A stretch of DNA of 64,000 nt from Nostoc sp. UHCC 0702. GTDB lineage: Bacteria > Cyanobacteriota > Cyanobacteriia > Cyanobacteriales > Nostocaceae. Below, piece by piece: positions 54,906 to 64,000 of this stretch. The stretch spans positions 2,942,501 to 3,006,500 of the forward strand of contig CP071065.1 in NCBI GenBank assembly GCA_017164015.1. The letters are read 5' to 3'. The notes below the pieces were generated by a model that had not been told where the DNA came from, ran no database searches, and saw only the letters and a list, made by a program, of their open reading frames with translations. Within the stretch, counting starts at the first letter, position 1. Every line of letters starts with the position of its first letter. Both the position numbers and the translations under genes were made by a program.

Positions 54906-57392
54906 ATGAAGAGGAGTGCAAAGTCTCAACGAGTTTGTTGGCGGTTTCTACCAAAATTGACCCGCTACAGTTTAACTTTCTTGCTGAGTGCGGTAATGCT
55001 TGCTGATACTGTGGGGGCGACACCGAGAAACCGAGGGTTGCAGATAGCACAGCAGCCAGAAACCACTCAACAAAATGCCACTCGCGCTGCTGCGGAACGG
55101 CTTTCTGAAGAAGGTTTAAAACTTTATGAACAAGGGACAGCAGAATCACTGCGACAGGCGATTGGAAAATTGCAAGAAGCGCTCAAATACTACAATCAAG
55201 CTTTACCCATAAGCCGTGCAGTCAAGGACAGAGAAAGGGAAGCCACCACGCTTACTAATATTGGCAGTGTTTACTCTTCATTAGGAGACAAGCAAGAAGC
55301 GCTCAAATACTACAATCAAGCTTTACCCATAAGCCGTGCAGTGGGAGACAGGAGAGTGGAAGCCGCCACCCTCAACAATATTGGCAGTGTTTACTCTTCA
55401 TTAGGAGACAAGCAAGAAGAGCTCAAATACTACAACCAATCTCTACCCATACTTCGTGCAGTGGGGGACAGAGGAGGGGAAGCCACCACCCTCAAGAATA
55501 TTGGCTTAGCCCACGAATCATTAGGAGAAAAGCAAGAAGCACTCAAATACTTCAACCAAGCTTTACCCATAACCCGTGCAACCGTGGACAGGCAAGGGGA
55601 AGCCTACACCCTATTTTACATAGCCTTCCTAGAACGCAGTCAGGGTAATCTACAACAAGCCCAAACACATATTCAAGCAGCTATTGAAATCATTGAAGAT
55701 TTACGCACCAAAATAGCTAACAAAGAACTACGCGCTTCTTACTTTGCCTCAGTCCAAGACTACTACAAGTTCTACACCGACCTGCTGATGCAACTGCACA
55801 AAAAAGACCCATCAAAAGGATACGATGCTTTGGCACTGGAAGTTAGCGATCGCTCCCGCGCCCGTGTTCTAATTGAACTACTAACCGAAGCTAAAATAGA
55901 CATCAAAAAAGGCATTGATCCAACACTTTTAGCAGAAGAACGCCGTTTGCAATTACAAATCAATGCTAAGGAAAAATTATTATCAGAACTATCAAGTAAA
56001 AAAGAATCCCCAGAACAAGTTTTAACCAACACCAAACAACAAATCGAAGACATACTCAAACAACAGCGAGAACTTCAGATACAAATCCGCGCCAATAACC
56101 CTGAATATGCTGATTTGATATATCCCCAACCTCTGACTCTCAAACAAATTCAGCAACAACTAGATAAAGACACATTGCTATTGCAATATTCTTTAGGTGA
56201 AGAACATAGCTATCTTTGGGCTGTCACACCCGACTCTCTCTATAGCTATGAACTCCCACGAAGCGAACAAATAGACAAAGCAGCCAAGAATTTATACAAC
56301 AATTATTTAAGAAATCCTGGGATGCAGGGAGTTTCCCCAGAAGACACAGGGAAAGCCGCTAACGAACTGAGTCAACTTATCCTCAAACCTGTTGCTGAGA
56401 AGTTGGGGCAAAAACGCTTAGTAATTGTTGGTGATGAAGCTTTACAATACATTCCCTTTGCAGCATTAACTGACCTAACCCCCCAGCCCCCTTCCCTGAT
56501 AGGGAAGGGAGAGCAAGATCAACTCCCCTCTCCTGGGAGGAGAGGGGTTGGGGGAGAGGTCAATTATCAACCATTAATAGTCAACCATGAAATTATCAGT
56601 CTGCCTTCCGCTTCCACCATTGCTATTCTTCGCAAACAAATCAAAGGACGGACAAAAGCACCGAAAACCCTCGCCATCCTTGCAGACCCAGTGTTCAGCG
56701 CTAACGACCCGCGAGTAACTGGCAAATCTTCCAACATTGCTGATAATAATATTGACCTAGAATTACAAGAGTCTGCCCTGAAGCGGTCTACTAGAAACAT
56801 CAACCGCGGTGAAATTGAAAGACTCGAACACACACAACAAGAGGCGCAGGAGATTCTCAAACTTGTCTCACCTTCGGAGAACATCCAAGCTTTTGGTTTT
56901 GATGCTAACTATAACTGGGCTACTAATGCCCAACTGAGTCAATACAAGATGTTACATTTTGCTACCCACGGCTTCCTAGACAGCACCGACCCAGAGTTAT
57001 CAGGAATTGTCCTTTCGCTGATAGATAAACAAGGTAAGTCCCAAAGAGGCTTTTTGCGACTCACTGATATTTTTAACCTCAACTTCCCAGCAGAATTGGT
57101 GGTGCTGAGTGCTTGTGAAACCGGACTAGGTAAAGACGTTAAAGGAGAAGGATTAGTAGGGTTGACAAGAGGGCTAATGTATGCAGGCGCAGCCAGAGTA
57201 GTAGTGTCTTTATGGAGTGTTGATGATCAAGCCACATCGTTGTTGATGAGCGAATTTTACAGCCAAATGTTGCAGCAAGGGAAAACTCCCGCCGCCGCCC
57301 TCCGAGCCGCACAACTCAAAATGTGGCAACAAGAAAACTGGCGTAACCCCTATTCTTGGTCAGCGTTTACCTTGCTAGGTGAGTGGAAATAA
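54906..57392 (+). CDS. Secreted TPR-CHAT protein
   Basis: An 828-residue protein with a signal sequence (hydrophobic about residues 20-37). TPR repeats cover about 80-255, encoded by 120-bp near-identical DNA units with repeated [16 protein letters not shown] long coiled coil covers about 335-400. The C-terminal CHAT peptidase-like domain (about 510-828) has the catalytic dyad intact: HFATHGFLD (His) and [11 protein letters not shown] (Cys). About 30 residues inside the CHAT domain ([20 protein letters not shown]) come from an inserted dispersed repeat. Many cyanobacteria carry families of such proteins, and some CHAT proteins are RNA- or signal-activated proteases. The export signal suggests a periplasmic role. 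Confidence 0.92.
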   Translation: MKRSAKSQRVCWRFLPKLTRYSLTFLLSAVMLADTVGATPRNRGLQIAQQPETTQQNATRAAAERLSEEGLKLYEQGTAESLRQAIGKLQEALKYYNQALPISRAVKDREREATTLTNIGSVYSSLGDKQEALKYYNQALPISRAVGDRRVEAATLNNIGSVYSSLGDKQEELKYYNQSLPILRAVGDRGGEATTLKNIGLAHESLGEKQEALKYFNQALPITRATVDRQGEAYTLFYIAFLERSQGNLQQAQTHIQAAIEIIEDLRTKIANKELRASYFASVQDYYKFYTDLLMQLHKKDPSKGYDALALEVSDRSRARVLIELLTEAKIDIKKGIDPTLLAEERRLQLQINAKEKLLSELSSKKESPEQVLTNTKQQIEDILKQQRELQIQIRANNPEYADLIYPQPLTLKQIQQQLDKDTLLLQYSLGEEHSYLWAVTPDSLYSYELPRSEQIDKAAKNLYNNYLRNPGMQGVSPEDTGKAANELSQLILKPVAEKLGQKRLVIVGDEALQYIPFAALTDLTPQPPSLIGKGEQDQLPSPGRRGVGGEVNYQPLIVNHEIISLPSASTIAILRKQIKGRTKAPKTLAILADPVFSANDPRVTGKSSNIADNNIDLELQESALKRSTRNINRGEIERLEHTQQEAQEILKLVSPSENIQAFGFDANYNWATNAQLSQYKMLHFATHGFLDSTDPELSGIVLSLIDKQGKSQRGFLRLTDIFNLNFPAELVVLSACETGLGKDVKGEGLVGLTRGLMYAGAARVVVSLWSVDDQATSLLMSEFYSQMLQQGKTPAAALRAAQLKMWQQENWRNPYSWSAFTLLGEWK
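55173..55600. repeat. 120-bp direct repeats coding for TPR units
   Basis: Four units with 120-bp period, beginning at about 55173, 55293, 55413 and 55533, share long identical stretches (for example CAAATACTACAATCAAGC). They could change copy number by recombination. Confidence 0.85.
56473..56562. repeat. Dispersed palindromic repeat inserted in frame in the CHAT domain
   Basis: CCTTCCCT-GAT-AGGGAAGG and CTCCCCTCTCC-TGGGA-GGAGAGGGG lie in tandem. The same repeat family occurs intergenically at 7264-7310 and 7440-7525. Here it adds about 30 residues without a stop codon. Confidence 0.8.
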
Positions 57393-57632
57393 ATTCTTGA
57401 TTGCTGAGTAACTTAACTAGCAACATTGGCAATGCTAAATTAGCTTAACTGCTTATTTGCTGTTCAAATAGCAAATTTTGTACGTAATGATACAGAAATA
57501 TCAACTTTCCTCGTTTGCAAGAGGTGAGGCGATCGCTTATAAATGAATTATAGTTAATAAATTTCTTGCAATCGACTTTAAAAGTCAATTGATTTAATAA
57601 ACAAACTGAAGTTTTCAAAGGGAGCATGGAAT

Positions 57633-57920
57633 ATGGATATGCAAGTCCTGAGAGAGCGTGCTGGGCTTAGCCGTGCGGAGGTAGCCTTCAGGCTTGCAAT
57701 TAGTGAAACCAGTGTTCGCAACTGGGAAGCCGGGCGCACTGAACCCACGATGACACCAAAGAAATATTTAGACGCTTTGCGTCTATTCAAATGCACACCT
57801 GAAGAATTGGCAGCCGCTAGTGAAAAGTCAATTAATCAGCGACATAAACGCAAACCAGGAAGACCTAAACGCTTCCCGGATAATCCTGTTGTGGTGACTG
57901 ATTCTCCAGTTTGCAGCTAA
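57633..57920 (+). CDS. XRE-family helix-turn-helix regulator
   Basis: A 95-residue DNA-binding protein. The HTH covers about residues 10-35 (AGLSRAEVAFRLAISETS, VRNWEAGRTEPTM), of the Cro/CI type. LFKCTPEELAAASEK follows. The C-terminal ~35 residues are basic and proline-rich (KRKPGRPKRFPDN) and may be an AT-hook-like extension. The start at 57633 is preceded by GGGAGC. It is 240 bp downstream of the CHAT gene on the same strand. Confidence 0.9.
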   Translation: MDMQVLRERAGLSRAEVAFRLAISETSVRNWEAGRTEPTMTPKKYLDALRLFKCTPEELAAASEKSINQRHKRKPGRPKRFPDNPVVVTDSPVCS

Positions 57921-58282
57921 TAGTCTGCTCTATGACAATTAGAGCCATCGATAAAAATGATAACATCTAAACTTATGCGCTTGCTGCTTCTAGTGAGGTA
58001 GCTGCTAGACCAGTGCTTAACAAAAAGTGATTTTAATTTTGAGTAACAACATTCTTGTTCGCCTGATATGTAGAAAGCCAGCAACGTAGCGTCAAAGGGA
58101 CGGAAATTGGGTTTTCAGGGGAAATCACCAAAAGCAAGAATCTTTTGAACTTTCACCTTTTGTTACTCTATGGCTTTTGCGGTTGATTCCAATAACCAAT
58201 TTCTAACTAGTGCGATCGCTCACGGTATTGGCTGCGACGGCGCGATAAAATTCTAAAACAATAGTCGTACTAAAAGGTCTAA
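57921..58282. other. Intergenic region upstream of pdhB
   Basis: 362 bp, no open frame. It contains a GC-rich patch (AGGGACGGAAATTGGGTTTTC near 58100) and a HIP1 site, and should hold the pdhB promoter. I see no structured RNA that I can name. Confidence 0.5.
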
Positions 58283-59266
58283 ATGGCAGAAACACTATTC
58301 TTCAACGCTCTGCGAGAAGCCATTGATGAAGAAATGGCTCGTGATTCCAGCGTATTTGTTCTTGGTGAAGACGTAGGCCACTACGGCGGTTCCTACAAAG
58401 TTACCAAAGACTTGTACCAAAAATATGGCGAATTGCGAGTTTTAGACACGCCTATCGCTGAAAATAGCTTTACAGGCCTAGCTGTGGGCGCAGCCATGAC
58501 AGGGTTGCGACCGATAATTGAAGGCATGAACATGGGCTTTCTGCTGTTGGCCTTCAACCAAATATCTAACAATGCTGGGATGCTGCGCTACACTTCCGGT
58601 GGTAACTTTAAAATTCCGATGGTGATTCGCGGCCCTGGAGGAGTAGGAAGACAATTAGGAGCAGAACATTCCCAGCGGCTAGAAGCTTACTTCCAAGCTG
58701 TTCCTGGTTTGAAAATTGTTGCCTGCTCTACACCTTACAACGCTAAAGGACTGCTGAAATCTGCCATCCGTGATGATAACCCCGTGTTGTTCTTTGAACA
58801 TGTTCTGCTTTACAACTTAAAAGAAGATTTACCAAACGAAGAATACCTCTTGCCCTTGAATAAAGCAGAAGTTGTGCGTGGTGGCAAAGATGTCACAATT
58901 CTTACCTACTCACGGATGCGGCATCATGTATTGCAAGCCGTGAAAACTTTAGAAAAACAAGGTTATGATCCAGAAGTAATTGACTTAATATCACTCAAAC
59001 CATTAGATTTTGATACCATCGGTGCATCCATACGCAAAACCCATCGAGTGATTATCGTCGAAGAAGGCATGAGAACCGGGGGTATTGGTGCAGAATTAAT
59101 TGCCTCTATTAATGACCGTTTGTTTGATGAATTAGATGCGCCAGTGCTGCGGCTTTCTTCGCAAGATATTCCTACACCTTACAACGGCAATCTAGAGCGA
59201 CTGACGATTGTCCAACCAGAGCAAATAGTCGAAGCTGTAGAAAAAATGGTAGCTCTACGAGTCTAA
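58283..59266 (+). CDS. pdhB: Pyruvate dehydrogenase E1 component, beta subunit
   Basis: With E1 alpha (not in this window) it decarboxylates pyruvate with thiamine diphosphate to feed acetyl-CoA synthesis. The 327-residue protein starts [20 protein letters not shown]. It has [40 protein letters not shown] and [20 protein letters not shown], which are the E1-beta TPP and interface motifs; the C-terminal transketolase domain has [21 protein letters not shown] degenerate heptanucleotide array follows before secD. Confidence 0.96.
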   Translation: MAETLFFNALREAIDEEMARDSSVFVLGEDVGHYGGSYKVTKDLYQKYGELRVLDTPIAENSFTGLAVGAAMTGLRPIIEGMNMGFLLLAFNQISNNAGMLRYTSGGNFKIPMVIRGPGGVGRQLGAEHSQRLEAYFQAVPGLKIVACSTPYNAKGLLKSAIRDDNPVLFFEHVLLYNLKEDLPNEEYLLPLNKAEVVRGGKDVTILTYSRMRHHVLQAVKTLEKQGYDPEVIDLISLKPLDFDTIGASIRKTHRVIIVEEGMRTGGIGAELIASINDRLFDELDAPVLRLSSQDIPTPYNGNLERLTIVQPEQIVEAVEKMVALRV

Positions 59267-59430
59267 AACAAAGTTAGGAGTTAAAAGTTAGGAGTGAGGA
59301 ATTAAGAATTCCAAGTGTAAATCATAACTCCCAAATCCTTTACGGGCGCAAAGCCTTGCGCCCCTCCTAACTCTTAATTAACAACTCATAACTCATAACT
59401 CATAACTCTCCCAAAGAGCGCTATCATAGC
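59267..59430. repeat. Heptanucleotide-type repeats between pdhB and secD
   Basis: Arrays of TTAGGAGT/AAAGTTAGGAG at 59271-59300 and CATAACTCATAACT at 59378-59408, with GGGCGCAAAGCCTTGCGCCC (59344-59363), a perfect hairpin, between them. No gene. Confidence 0.8.
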
Positions 59431-59453
59431 CTTTGTCAGTTGCGAGTTATGGT

Positions 59454-60872
59454 ATGCAAAGACAGCGATCGCTATTAGCCTTGATTTTAGTTTTGATCAT
59501 CGCCGCCATTGTGACGATCATCAAAATTCCCGTGCCTCTGGGATTGGACTTGCGCGGAGGTTCACAGCTCACAATTCGGGTGCAAACCACACCAGAAATT
59601 AAGCAAATCACCGAACGCGAATTAGAAGCTGTGCAAAAAGTTGTTGAAGGTCGGATTAACGGCCTTGGCGTTTCTGAACCAGTGATTGAAAAAGTGCCTA
59701 ACAGCGACAAAATTCTCGTGCAGCTACCTGGTGTCAATAATTCAGAACAAGCACAACGAGTGTTAGGGGGTACGGCACAATTAGAATTCCGCACACAAAA
59801 AGCCGGTACTGAAACTCAACTGTTTGCTTTCCAAGCTTCTAGATTTGAACTCAAAGCCAAGCAGGAAGAGTTGAGAAAATCCCAGGACACTGCGGCAATT
59901 CAGAAAAATCTTGAAGAGTTACAAAAGAATAACCAAGCGATCGCAGAATTGTTTGAAAGCACTAACCCACCTCTAACTGGTAAATTTCTCAAAGATGCCT
60001 ACGGCGAACCCACTCAAGGCGGCAATAATTGGAATGTTGCCATTCGCTTCGACCAAAAGGGTGGTGAACTGTTTGCCCAACTGACAAAAAACCTCGCTGG
60101 GACTGGACGGAGTATTGGTATATTTTTAGATAATGAAGTGATCAGCGCTCCTGTAGTTGGCCCAGAATTTGCCGCTACTGGGATTACTGGTGGTGCTGCT
60201 GTGATTACAGGTAGATTTACGGCGCAACAAGCTAATGATTTGGGTGTGCAGCTACGCGGTGGTGCATTACCTGTACCAGTAAAAATAGAAGAAATTCGCA
60301 CCGTTGGCGCAACTTTGGGTCAAGACAGCATTACTAGCAGTATCTATGCTGGCGCTGGTGGTCTCATCCTAGTGTTAATATTTATGGTGGTGTACTATAG
60401 ACTACCAGGACTCATTGCCGACATCGCACTCTTGATCTACGCCTTATTAACCTGGGCTAGCTTTGCCTTGTTGGGTGTCACCCTGACTTTACCAGGAATT
60501 GCCGGTTTTATCCTGAGTATTGGCATGGCGGTGGATGCAAACGTACTCATTTTTGAGCGGACGCGAGAAGAATTGCAGGCAGGCAAATCTTTATATCGTT
60601 CTGTAGAATCTGGCTTTTACCGTGCCTTTTCGAGTATCTTAGACGGCAACGTCACCACAGTTATTGCTTGTGCCGCACTATTCTGGCTGGGGGCTGGTTT
60701 AGTCAAAGGCTTTGCTTTAACTTTAGCTTTGGGCGTAGCAGTGAGTATGTTTACCGCAATTACCTGTAGTCGGACTCTCATGTTTTTGGCAATTTCAATT
60801 CCCGCACTGCGGAAACCAGAACTTTTCTCTCCAAATGTGCCAGCCTCAAATAAGGCAGAGGTGGCAAAATGA
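59454..60872 (+). CDS. secD: Preprotein translocase subunit SecD
   Basis: Membrane subunit that uses the proton motive force to pull translocated proteins out of the Sec channel. The start at 59454 ([16 protein letters not shown]) is preferred to the TTG at 59433. A first membrane helix is followed by the periplasmic P1 domain ([34 protein letters not shown]). Five helices follow, with [19 protein letters not shown] and [10 protein letters not shown], the family's D-x-N motif. It overlaps secF by 4 bp (ATGA), so the two are translationally coupled. Confidence 0.95.
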   Translation: MQRQRSLLALILVLIIAAIVTIIKIPVPLGLDLRGGSQLTIRVQTTPEIKQITERELEAVQKVVEGRINGLGVSEPVIEKVPNSDKILVQLPGVNNSEQAQRVLGGTAQLEFRTQKAGTETQLFAFQASRFELKAKQEELRKSQDTAAIQKNLEELQKNNQAIAELFESTNPPLTGKFLKDAYGEPTQGGNNWNVAIRFDQKGGELFAQLTKNLAGTGRSIGIFLDNEVISAPVVGPEFAATGITGGAAVITGRFTAQQANDLGVQLRGGALPVPVKIEEIRTVGATLGQDSITSSIYAGAGGLILVLIFMVVYYRLPGLIADIALLIYALLTWASFALLGVTLTLPGIAGFILSIGMAVDANVLIFERTREELQAGKSLYRSVESGFYRAFSSILDGNVTTVIACAALFWLGAGLVKGFALTLALGVAVSMFTAITCSRTLMFLAISIPALRKPELFSPNVPASNKAEVAK

Positions 60873-61864
60873 AACTGAGTATTAACAAATCGCGATCGCT
60901 GTGGTGGACTCTTTCAGTTGCCATCATGCTCGCTGGTATCATCTCAATGGTGATTTCTTGGCAAAATCCCAACATCAAAGCACCTCTACGTCCCAGTTTG
61001 GATTTTGTCGGTGGTACCAGATTACAGTTTGAACGGGATTGTACTAAACCCGGTAACTGCGACAAGCCGATAGATATTAATGTCGTCCGAGAAGTAGCTA
61101 AAGCACAGGGGATAGGCGATAGCGGCATTCAAATTGTCGCAGACAGAGAGACAAAAGCAGAAAATGGCATCTTAATCCGTACAAAAGACTTAAATATCGA
61201 TCAGCAAACCCAGTTAAAAAATGCTTTAAGCGAAAAAATTGGTGCTTTCGACGAGCGAAAAAATCAGGTTGATATTGTTGGGGCGACTCTGGGACGAGAG
61301 TTGTTTACCTCTGGTGTGATTGCGCTGATTATTTCTTTTTTAGGTATCATTGTTTACTTGACATTCCGCTTTCAGTTGGATTATGCGATATTTGCGATCG
61401 TGGCTTTATTTCACGATGTGCTAATTACAGCAGGGATTTTTTCGATTTTGGGTTTGGTACTGGGTACTGAAGTAGATAGCCTGTTTATCGTAGCCCTACT
61501 GACAATTACAGGCTTTTCGGTCAATGATACAGTAGTAATTTACGATCGCATCCGGGAAACACTGCAAACAAATCCTAACCGTCCGATTAACGATATTGTT
61601 GATGATGCAGTCAACCAAACCTTAGCTAGGTCAATCAACACTACTTTAACAACCTTGCTGACACTATTGGCAATCTTTCTGTTTGGAGGAGAAACACTGA
61701 AAAACTTTGCCTTAGCTTTAATTATTGGCTTTACGGCAGGAGCTTATTCGAGTATTTTTATCGCCAGTACGCTTCTGAGTTTGTGGCGAGAACGTACAGG
61801 TAAATCAGTAGTGGTAGGAAGTACTGAGACAATTGATACATCAGCTAGTTCTCAGGATGGTTAA
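60869..61864 (+). CDS. secF: Preprotein translocase subunit SecF
   Basis: Partner of SecD. 331 residues: an N-terminal helix, the periplasmic domain with [16 protein letters not shown], and five further helices with [19 protein letters not shown] and [19 protein letters not shown], the classic SecF motif. Start ATG overlaps the secD stop codon as ATGA. The C-terminal tail is polar. Confidence 0.96.
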   Translation: MKLSINKSRSLWWTLSVAIMLAGIISMVISWQNPNIKAPLRPSLDFVGGTRLQFERDCTKPGNCDKPIDINVVREVAKAQGIGDSGIQIVADRETKAENGILIRTKDLNIDQQTQLKNALSEKIGAFDERKNQVDIVGATLGRELFTSGVIALIISFLGIIVYLTFRFQLDYAIFAIVALFHDVLITAGIFSILGLVLGTEVDSLFIVALLTITGFSVNDTVVIYDRIRETLQTNPNRPINDIVDDAVNQTLARSINTTLTTLLTLLAIFLFGGETLKNFALALIIGFTAGAYSSIFIASTLLSLWRERTGKSVVVGSTETIDTSASSQDG

Positions 61865-61938
61865 GTTGTCGTTCATTTGACTATTGAGTTAAAACATTAT
61901 GCAAATTGCTTAACGACACGCTGCAATTTTTTTACCCT

Positions 61939-62367
61939 ATGGATCTACCGGAACAACCGCCAAACTCTAGTAACAACACCGAGAATACTGACCCATCTTT
62001 TGCCCAACAAGTACAAAAGCTACATCAGCTGACAATATATGGCAGGTGGTTGTTTGTTGGCTTTTTGTGGCTCACCATTGCGCCTGTCTGCTTGTGGAAT
62101 TTACGTGGAGAAATTATTCTTTGGCAACAATACTTTACTTGGGTGGCAGTGCGCTACGGACTGTTTTACCATCCACTATCTACTCTGGGTTTAGCGTTTT
62201 GTATCGGCATGGCAGTTGCTGTTTTAGTTTGGCAGAGTCGTAATATTTTAGTTGGGTTGCCACAGCAAGAAAAGCAACGTTTAGAAAAACAAGTTTTTCG
62301 GATACGCCAGCAGGGGCCAACTCATCCTCTGTGGAAGTGGGTTTGTGATGAAATTAAGACAGGATAA
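61939..62367 (+). CDS. Small two-helix membrane protein, hypothetical
   Basis: About 142 residues from the ATG at 61939 (MDLPEQPPNSSNN). The N-terminal 35 residues are Asn/Ser/Pro/Gln-rich; two membrane helices follow (about 40-65 and 86-108); the C-terminal tail is charged (QQEKQRLEKQVFRIRQQGPT). It lies 74 bp downstream of secF on the same strand, so it may be read from the same transcript. I recognise no family; it looks like a cyanobacterial conserved hypothetical protein. Confidence 0.72.
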   Translation: MDLPEQPPNSSNNTENTDPSFAQQVQKLHQLTIYGRWLFVGFLWLTIAPVCLWNLRGEIILWQQYFTWVAVRYGLFYHPLSTLGLAFCIGMAVAVLVWQSRNILVGLPQQEKQRLEKQVFRIRQQGPTHPLWKWVCDEIKTG

Positions 62368-62662
62368 TTGAATTTTTAAATTGTTGCATATAGATGTACG
62401 TATTCTGCATTTTATTGCAAAATAAAACTTAACAATCATGAATAATGGGAAAAAGGGTAAAGGTAAAAGGGTTAGTACTGACATCAGCTAAAGCACATCC
62501 AAATTCCATAATTACTCCTAAAGGTAGTTGACCGATGCCTAATGACTGTCATCAGTCATCAGTCAACACAATTAGATATGCAATCTTGATGTAGAACAGG
62601 TTAGTTTCTTGTTCTCCTTCCCCTTCTTCAGTAAAGATACTGCCAAAATTGGGTGTCTCCAC

Positions 62663-63133
62663 ATGAACTATTCTCAAATTCAATTTTGCGATCGCCAGTC
62701 TCAAATAGACCTTTACCAACTCCAAGAATTATTAAACATTTCAGCTTTCTGGGCAAAAGGGCGTAGTGTAGAGGATTTAGGTATCGCTATTGCTAATAGT
62801 GACCCAGTAATTTCTGTCTGGGATCAAGATAAACTGATTGGCTTTGCCAGAGCCACTTCTGACGGTATCTATCGTGCCACAATTTGGGATGTTGTGATTC
62901 ACCCAGATTACCGTGGTACTGGGCTAGGAAGCAAATTAGTGGAAATCGTCTTGAGTCACCCGCGCATGAAGATGGTTGAGCGTGTGTATCTAATGACGAG
63001 TCATCAACAGGGATTTTACGAAAAGATTGGTTTTCAACCCAATACTAGTACCACTATGGTATTGTGCAACCAATCTAGATTGAATTCTCTTGCAACTGCG
63101 GAGATTCAGCTTCAACAGACGCTAGGGGGATAG
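62663..63133 (+). CDS. GNAT-family N-acetyltransferase
   Basis: A 156-residue GNAT domain. The acetyl-CoA motif is VVIHPDYRGTGLGSKLVE (R/Q-x-x-G-x-G/A form), followed by the C-terminal FYEKIGFQPNTSTTM. The start at 62663 is preferred because the upstream 18 residues from 62609 are hydrophobic and non-family. Substrate unknown. Its 3' end overlaps the convergent histidine kinase gene by 59 bp. Confidence 0.9.
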   Translation: MNYSQIQFCDRQSQIDLYQLQELLNISAFWAKGRSVEDLGIAIANSDPVISVWDQDKLIGFARATSDGIYRATIWDVVIHPDYRGTGLGSKLVEIVLSHPRMKMVERVYLMTSHQQGFYEKIGFQPNTSTTMVLCNQSRLNSLATAEIQLQQTLGG

Positions 63134-64000
63134 ACACTTGCAGTCTAGTATAGTTTTGAGTCTGTTCATTAGTAGTTGGGACGATTTCTAGCTTTCCTCC
63201 CATAACTTCCAGCAGAGTTTGATTTAGTAATAGCTTCATTCCTGCTGAAAGAGCAGCTTTTTGGTTAACATTCTCAGTCAATATATTTTCAGATTTGATC
63301 AAGTCAATTGACTCATTATTTGGTAAAGCGTGATCTGGCACATCCAAGAAGATGTAAACAGTCTTATTTGTAGGTGAAAGGCTACTGGAAATCTGGATAC
63401 TGCCTTCCTCCATGTGAGCAATGGCAGTGTCTACTAAACTGACTAATACTTGTCGTAGCCAACGGTGATCTGCCAAAACATAAATTCCTGGATCGGGAGG
63501 TAAAACCCGCAAAGTAAAATTACGATTTGCCGCTACCATGTAAGTTAAATGATTAACTTCCTGCAAAATCTCACTTAAGGATTGGGGCTGAATATCTAAT
63601 TTATTTGTACCGTGTTCTGTTCTAGCGATACTGAGAATTTCATCAATCAGATGTAGCAGTTTCAGCGTCTTCTCGTGAGCTTGGGCAATAAATTCTCGCT
63701 CTTCTGCTGGATCATCACATAGATCCGACAAAATTAATTGATGCAATCCAATCAAACTATTGAGGGGCGATCGCAATTCATGGGTAGTCCGCGCTAAAAA
63801 ACCCGCTTTAAACTGACCCATTTCCTGTGCCATTTGGTACGCGAGTTCCGTTTGCTTAATCTGTTGTAGAAGTTGTGGCACATTGTGTTGCTCTGCTGGT
63901 GGGATTGAGGATGAGCTAGAAGCGGCATTTGATGACCGCGCCCATAATGAACGAAAACTCATCCCGATTACCAATCCGGCTGCTAGATATATCCAGTTGC
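63075..64000 (-). CDS. Sensor histidine kinase, 5' end beyond window
   Basis: The visible ~308 residues begin with a membrane-like segment (NWIYLAAGLVIGMSFRSLW) that continues past the window edge, so the start lies outside. The HisKA domain has FLARTTHELRSPLNSLIGLH with the phospho-acceptor His. A HATPase_c-like region follows (LADHRWLRQVLVSLVDTAIA), but the usual N and G boxes are weak: VDTAIAH where NAIKF-like motifs normally stand, and LSAGMKLLLNQTLLEVMGGK near the end. ATP binding may be degenerate, so a phosphatase or scaffold role is possible. The C-terminal 20 codons overlap the GNAT gene on the opposite strand. Confidence 0.85.
   Translation of the reverse strand, partial: NWIYLAAGLVIGMSFRSLWARSSNAASSSSSIPPAEQHNVPQLLQQIKQTELAYQMAQEMGQFKAGFLARTTHELRSPLNSLIGLHQLILSDLCDDPAEEREFIAQAHEKTLKLLHLIDEILSIARTEHGTNKLDIQPQSLSEILQEVNHLTYMVAANRNFTLRVLPPDPGIYVLADHRWLRQVLVSLVDTAIAHMEEGSIQISSSLSPTNKTVYIFLDVPDHALPNNESIDLIKSENILTENVNQKAALSAGMKLLLNQTLLEVMGGKLEIVPTTNEQTQNYTRLQVSIPLASVEAESPQLQENSI

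Noticed and set aside
57921..58282. Possible structured RNA upstream of pdhB
   Set aside because: Some GC-rich patches were noted, but I could not form a convincing conserved fold or match a known RNA family.

Overview
The window looks like chromosome from a filamentous, Nostocales-type cyanobacterium. Supporting signs are many HIP1 octamers (GCGATCGC), photosynthetic and cyanobacterium-typical genes (psb27, ppc, cofH, DUF3370 and DUF3318 proteins, an SLH-type porin), PEP-CTERM surface proteins, heptanucleotide and nonanucleotide tandem repeats between and inside genes, and many small inverted-repeat (MITE-like) elements. No contamination by another organism is evident.

Layout. 1-8.5 kb: the 3' part of ppc (PEP carboxylase, with an in-frame Ser/Pro repeat insertion), small hypothetical genes, a PEP-CTERM protein, a DUF3370 lipoprotein, a RelE-like orphan and a DUF3318 protein. 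8.6-20.1 kb: a glycosylation locus with a dimethylformamidase-like exported protein, four GT-C/GT39-type membrane glycosyltransferases and one polyprenyl-phosphate hexose synthase fused to GtrA. The synthase would make the lipid-linked sugar donor that the GT-C enzymes use. 20.3-24.7 kb: cofH (8-HDF/F0 chromophore synthesis), psb27 (photosystem II assembly) and a family-10-like glycosidase.

24.7-30.3 kb is a mobile-element graveyard ending at a tRNA-Phe gene. It holds a group II intron with an RT-maturase-HNH protein, a tyrosine-recombinase remnant, four 12-bp spaced repeats beside a small ribbon-helix-helix-like gene, a truncated SAP-like gene, and a tnpB remnant split by an IS630 element. 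Removing the IS630 on paper restores the tnpB 3' end. 30.4-36.9 kb: a zinc uptake locus, znuA-znuC-znuB, with a Zur-like box and a divergent porin. A TnpB/ribbon-helix-helix element sits between znuC and znuB.

37-49.6 kb: two more PEP-CTERM proteins, an RqcH/NFACT ribosome-rescue protein, a GT4 glycosyltransferase, a complete tnpB with its right end, an RRM RNA-binding protein, and an M48-like membrane protein that appears to have lost its zinc ligands. 49.7-53.4 kb: prfC, a DUF4870 protein and hemB. 53.5-57.9 kb: two toxin-antitoxin modules (HicBA and a VapBC-like pair) next to a secreted TPR-CHAT protein and an XRE regulator. 58.2-64 kb: pdhB, secD-secF, a small membrane protein, a GNAT acetyltransferase and a histidine kinase that runs off the window.

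The strongest items for a second look are the repeat insertions inside conserved genes (ppc, a GT39 gene, the CHAT gene), the nested mobile elements at 27-30 kb, the TnpB insertion in the zinc operon, the likely catalytically dead M48 protein, and the TA/CHAT/XRE cluster. I did not find a clearly unprecedented multi-gene system. All family calls come from reading motifs by eye, without database searches.
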